A DNA stretch of 5,767 nt, from assembly GCA_029934675.1 (NCBI GenBank), contig JAOZLT010000042.1, forward strand, positions 1 through 5,767. Direction: 5' to 3'. Every line of letters starts with the position of its first letter. The stretch's first letter is position 1. The notes under the pieces were generated by a model. That model was given only the letters and a program-made list of their open reading frames with translations, made no database searches and was not told the origin of the DNA. The translations under genes and the position numbers were made by a program. This document shows positions 5,041 to 5,767 of the stretch, piece after piece. Origin of the DNA: Candidatus Altimarinota bacterium. Lineage in GTDB: Bacteria > Patescibacteriota > Gracilibacteria > UM-FILTER-43-11.

Positions 5041-5094
5041 AAATTTAGTCATTTTTTGGAAATTGGTTATTCTGAATTTGGAATTAGTCATTTA
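5041..5094 (-). repeat. Heptamer right arm of the guaA/sigma junction, inverted relative to the left arm
   Basis: A 7-bp rhythm of units beginning TT is clear over about 5056-5094. TTGGTTATTCT (5063-5073) and GTCATTT (5087-5093) are exact complements of parts of the 4831-4854 arm. The intervening stretch is 7 bp longer here than there (13 versus 6 bp), the size of one repeat unit. TTAGTCATTT is also repeated directly at 5045-5054 and 5084-5093. Confidence 0.7.
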
Positions 5095-5106
5095 AAGTTG
5101 CATTAT
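5078..5106 (+). promoter_or_regulatory. Weak candidate promoter for the sigma-factor gene
   Basis: TTGGAA (5078-5083) and CATTAT (5101-5106) are 17 bp apart, each matching four of six consensus bases. An alternative pair is TTTAAA (5091-5096) and TATACA (5115-5120) at 18 bp. Both overlap or abut the heptamer arm. If the factor controls its own gene, the true promoter need not resemble the housekeeping one. Confidence 0.25.
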
Positions 5107-5148
5107 AGTGGGGGTATACAGTAAGATTGAAAGCCCTAATCTAATTGA

Positions 5149-5700
5149 GTGGCTAAGAATTTGGATATAGACAAATTGGTGGTGAAGGCGCAGGGTGGTG
5201 ATACGGAGGCGTTTGCCTTGGTTTATGATGAGCTGGTAACACCGGTTTATAGGTATATTTTTTTTCGTGTTGAAAATGAAATTGCTGAAGACCTTACTGA
5301 AGATGCGTTTTTTAAGGTGTGGCAGAATTTAAAAAAGTATAAAAAGGGTAAATATCCGTTTTCTTCCTGGGTTTTTAGAATTGCACATAATTTGGTTGTC
5401 GATTATTATCGTAAAAATAAGGTGATTGAGGAAATTGATGATAGAATGGCCGATCCTAGTGATCATATTAATCCTGAAAAGCAGACAAATATTAAGCTGA
5501 CTAACATCAGGCTTAAAAAAGTAATCAGAAAGTTGCCTGATAATTATCAGCAGGTCATAATACTTAAATATATTAATGAGTTGGACAACAAGGAGATAGC
5601 GGATACTATTGGTAAATCTGAAGGAGCTGTGCGGACTATTCAGTTTCGTGCTTTGGAAAAACTGAAATCTTTGGTTGTCGAAGATGATGGACTTTTTTGA
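5149..5700 (+). CDS. ECF-like sigma-70 family RNA polymerase sigma factor
   Basis: A 183-residue sigma factor with only the sigma-2 and sigma-4 domains, as in ECF factors, which direct core RNA polymerase to a limited promoter set. Sigma-2 spans about 22-92, with the core-binding segment EDLTEDAFFKVWQNL (47-61) and the -10-binding helix SSWVFRIAHNLVVDYYRK (72-89). Sigma-4 spans about 118-175, with LPDNYQQVIILKY (129-141) and the helix-turn-helix NKEIADTIGKSEGAVRTI (147-164) for -35 recognition. The linker (about 93-117) is acidic and polar. A TGA at 5146-5148 lies directly before the GTG at 5149, so this is the earliest possible start; a TTG at 5161 is an alternative. No Shine-Dalgarno sequence is at normal distance. 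The 67 bases after the stop show no anti-sigma gene, so any regulator must lie beyond the window or elsewhere. Confidence 0.92.
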   Translation: MAKNLDIDKLVVKAQGGDTEAFALVYDELVTPVYRYIFFRVENEIAEDLTEDAFFKVWQNLKKYKKGKYPFSSWVFRIAHNLVVDYYRKNKVIEEIDDRMADPSDHINPEKQTNIKLTNIRLKKVIRKLPDNYQQVIILKYINELDNKEIADTIGKSEGAVRTIQFRALEKLKSLVVEDDGLF

Positions 5701-5740
5701 AACAGTTTTTATGTTATTGCGTTATAAACAGTGATGGAGT

Positions 5741-5764
5741 GTGGAGTGGGGGGTGCGACATTGG
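5741..5764 (+). repeat. Possible further copy of the 11-bp GTGG repeat family at the right edge
   Basis: After the sigma gene the sequence becomes G-rich. GTGGAGTGGGG (5741-5751) and GGTGCGACATT (5752-5762) are 11 bp each and resemble the units before guaA; the second is close to GTGGCGACATT, the - strand reading of 2949-2959. The window ends before an inverted partner could be seen. The rest of 5701-5740 holds nothing recognisable. Confidence 0.35.
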
Positions 5765-5767
5765 CCT

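Noticed and set aside
5008..5124. 38-codon ATG-initiated frame in the guaA/sigma junction
   Set aside because: It runs through heptamer DNA that tends to be stop-free, has no start signals, and ends 24 nt before the sigma gene; most likely a chance frame.

Overview
The window is 5,767 bases of AT-rich bacterial DNA with every recognisable gene on the + strand. In order: the C-terminal part of MurG (peptidoglycan lipid II synthesis; its 5' part lies before base 1), a GT4-type glycosyltransferase, a small S23-like four-helix-bundle protein, a small two-helix membrane protein of unknown function, a long-form GMP synthase (guaA) and an ECF-like sigma factor. TGA is used as a stop at 1945-1947 and 5698-5700, so a code that reads TGA as an amino acid is excluded. 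The style of the proteins (607-residue GuaA, the sigma factor, the four-helix-bundle gene) suggests a Patescibacteria/CPR-like organism. This is a judgement from memory of such proteins, not a database result. The genes do not form one pathway: MurG and the glycosyltransferase fit envelope or glycan synthesis, GuaA is purine metabolism, and the sigma factor is regulatory. All junctions are wide (162, 176, 87, 125 and 323 nt), so a single tight operon is unlikely.

The unusual content is in the DNA between the genes. Four of the five complete junctions and the left end of the window carry degenerate tandem repeats with a strict 7-bp period (variants of TCAAAAY, YCGAAAY, NNATTTC or their complements). 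In two junctions (murG/glycosyltransferase and guaA/sigma) the heptamer arms at the two ends are inverted relative to each other and enclose a hairpin core. In a third (glycosyltransferase/S23) same-orientation arms flank a GC-rich hairpin. The S23-like gene is bracketed by a perfect 13-bp inverted repeat made of heptamers, and its own last codons lie in heptamer register. The left-edge array is inside the murG reading frame, where it encodes a 7-residue repeat. Because 7 is not a multiple of 3, a one-unit slip would truncate MurG. The fifth junction, before guaA, instead has two inverted arrays of an 11-bp unit (GTGGAGACTTT-like) that can fold into a long hairpin just ahead of the guaA start; a likely diverged fragment of the same 11-bp family lies at the right edge.

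None of the five visible start codons has a recognisable Shine-Dalgarno sequence. Candidate promoters are present before the glycosyltransferase, S23, membrane-protein and sigma genes, with two perfect TATAAT boxes. No tRNA, rRNA, CRISPR array, transposase or known riboswitch was found.
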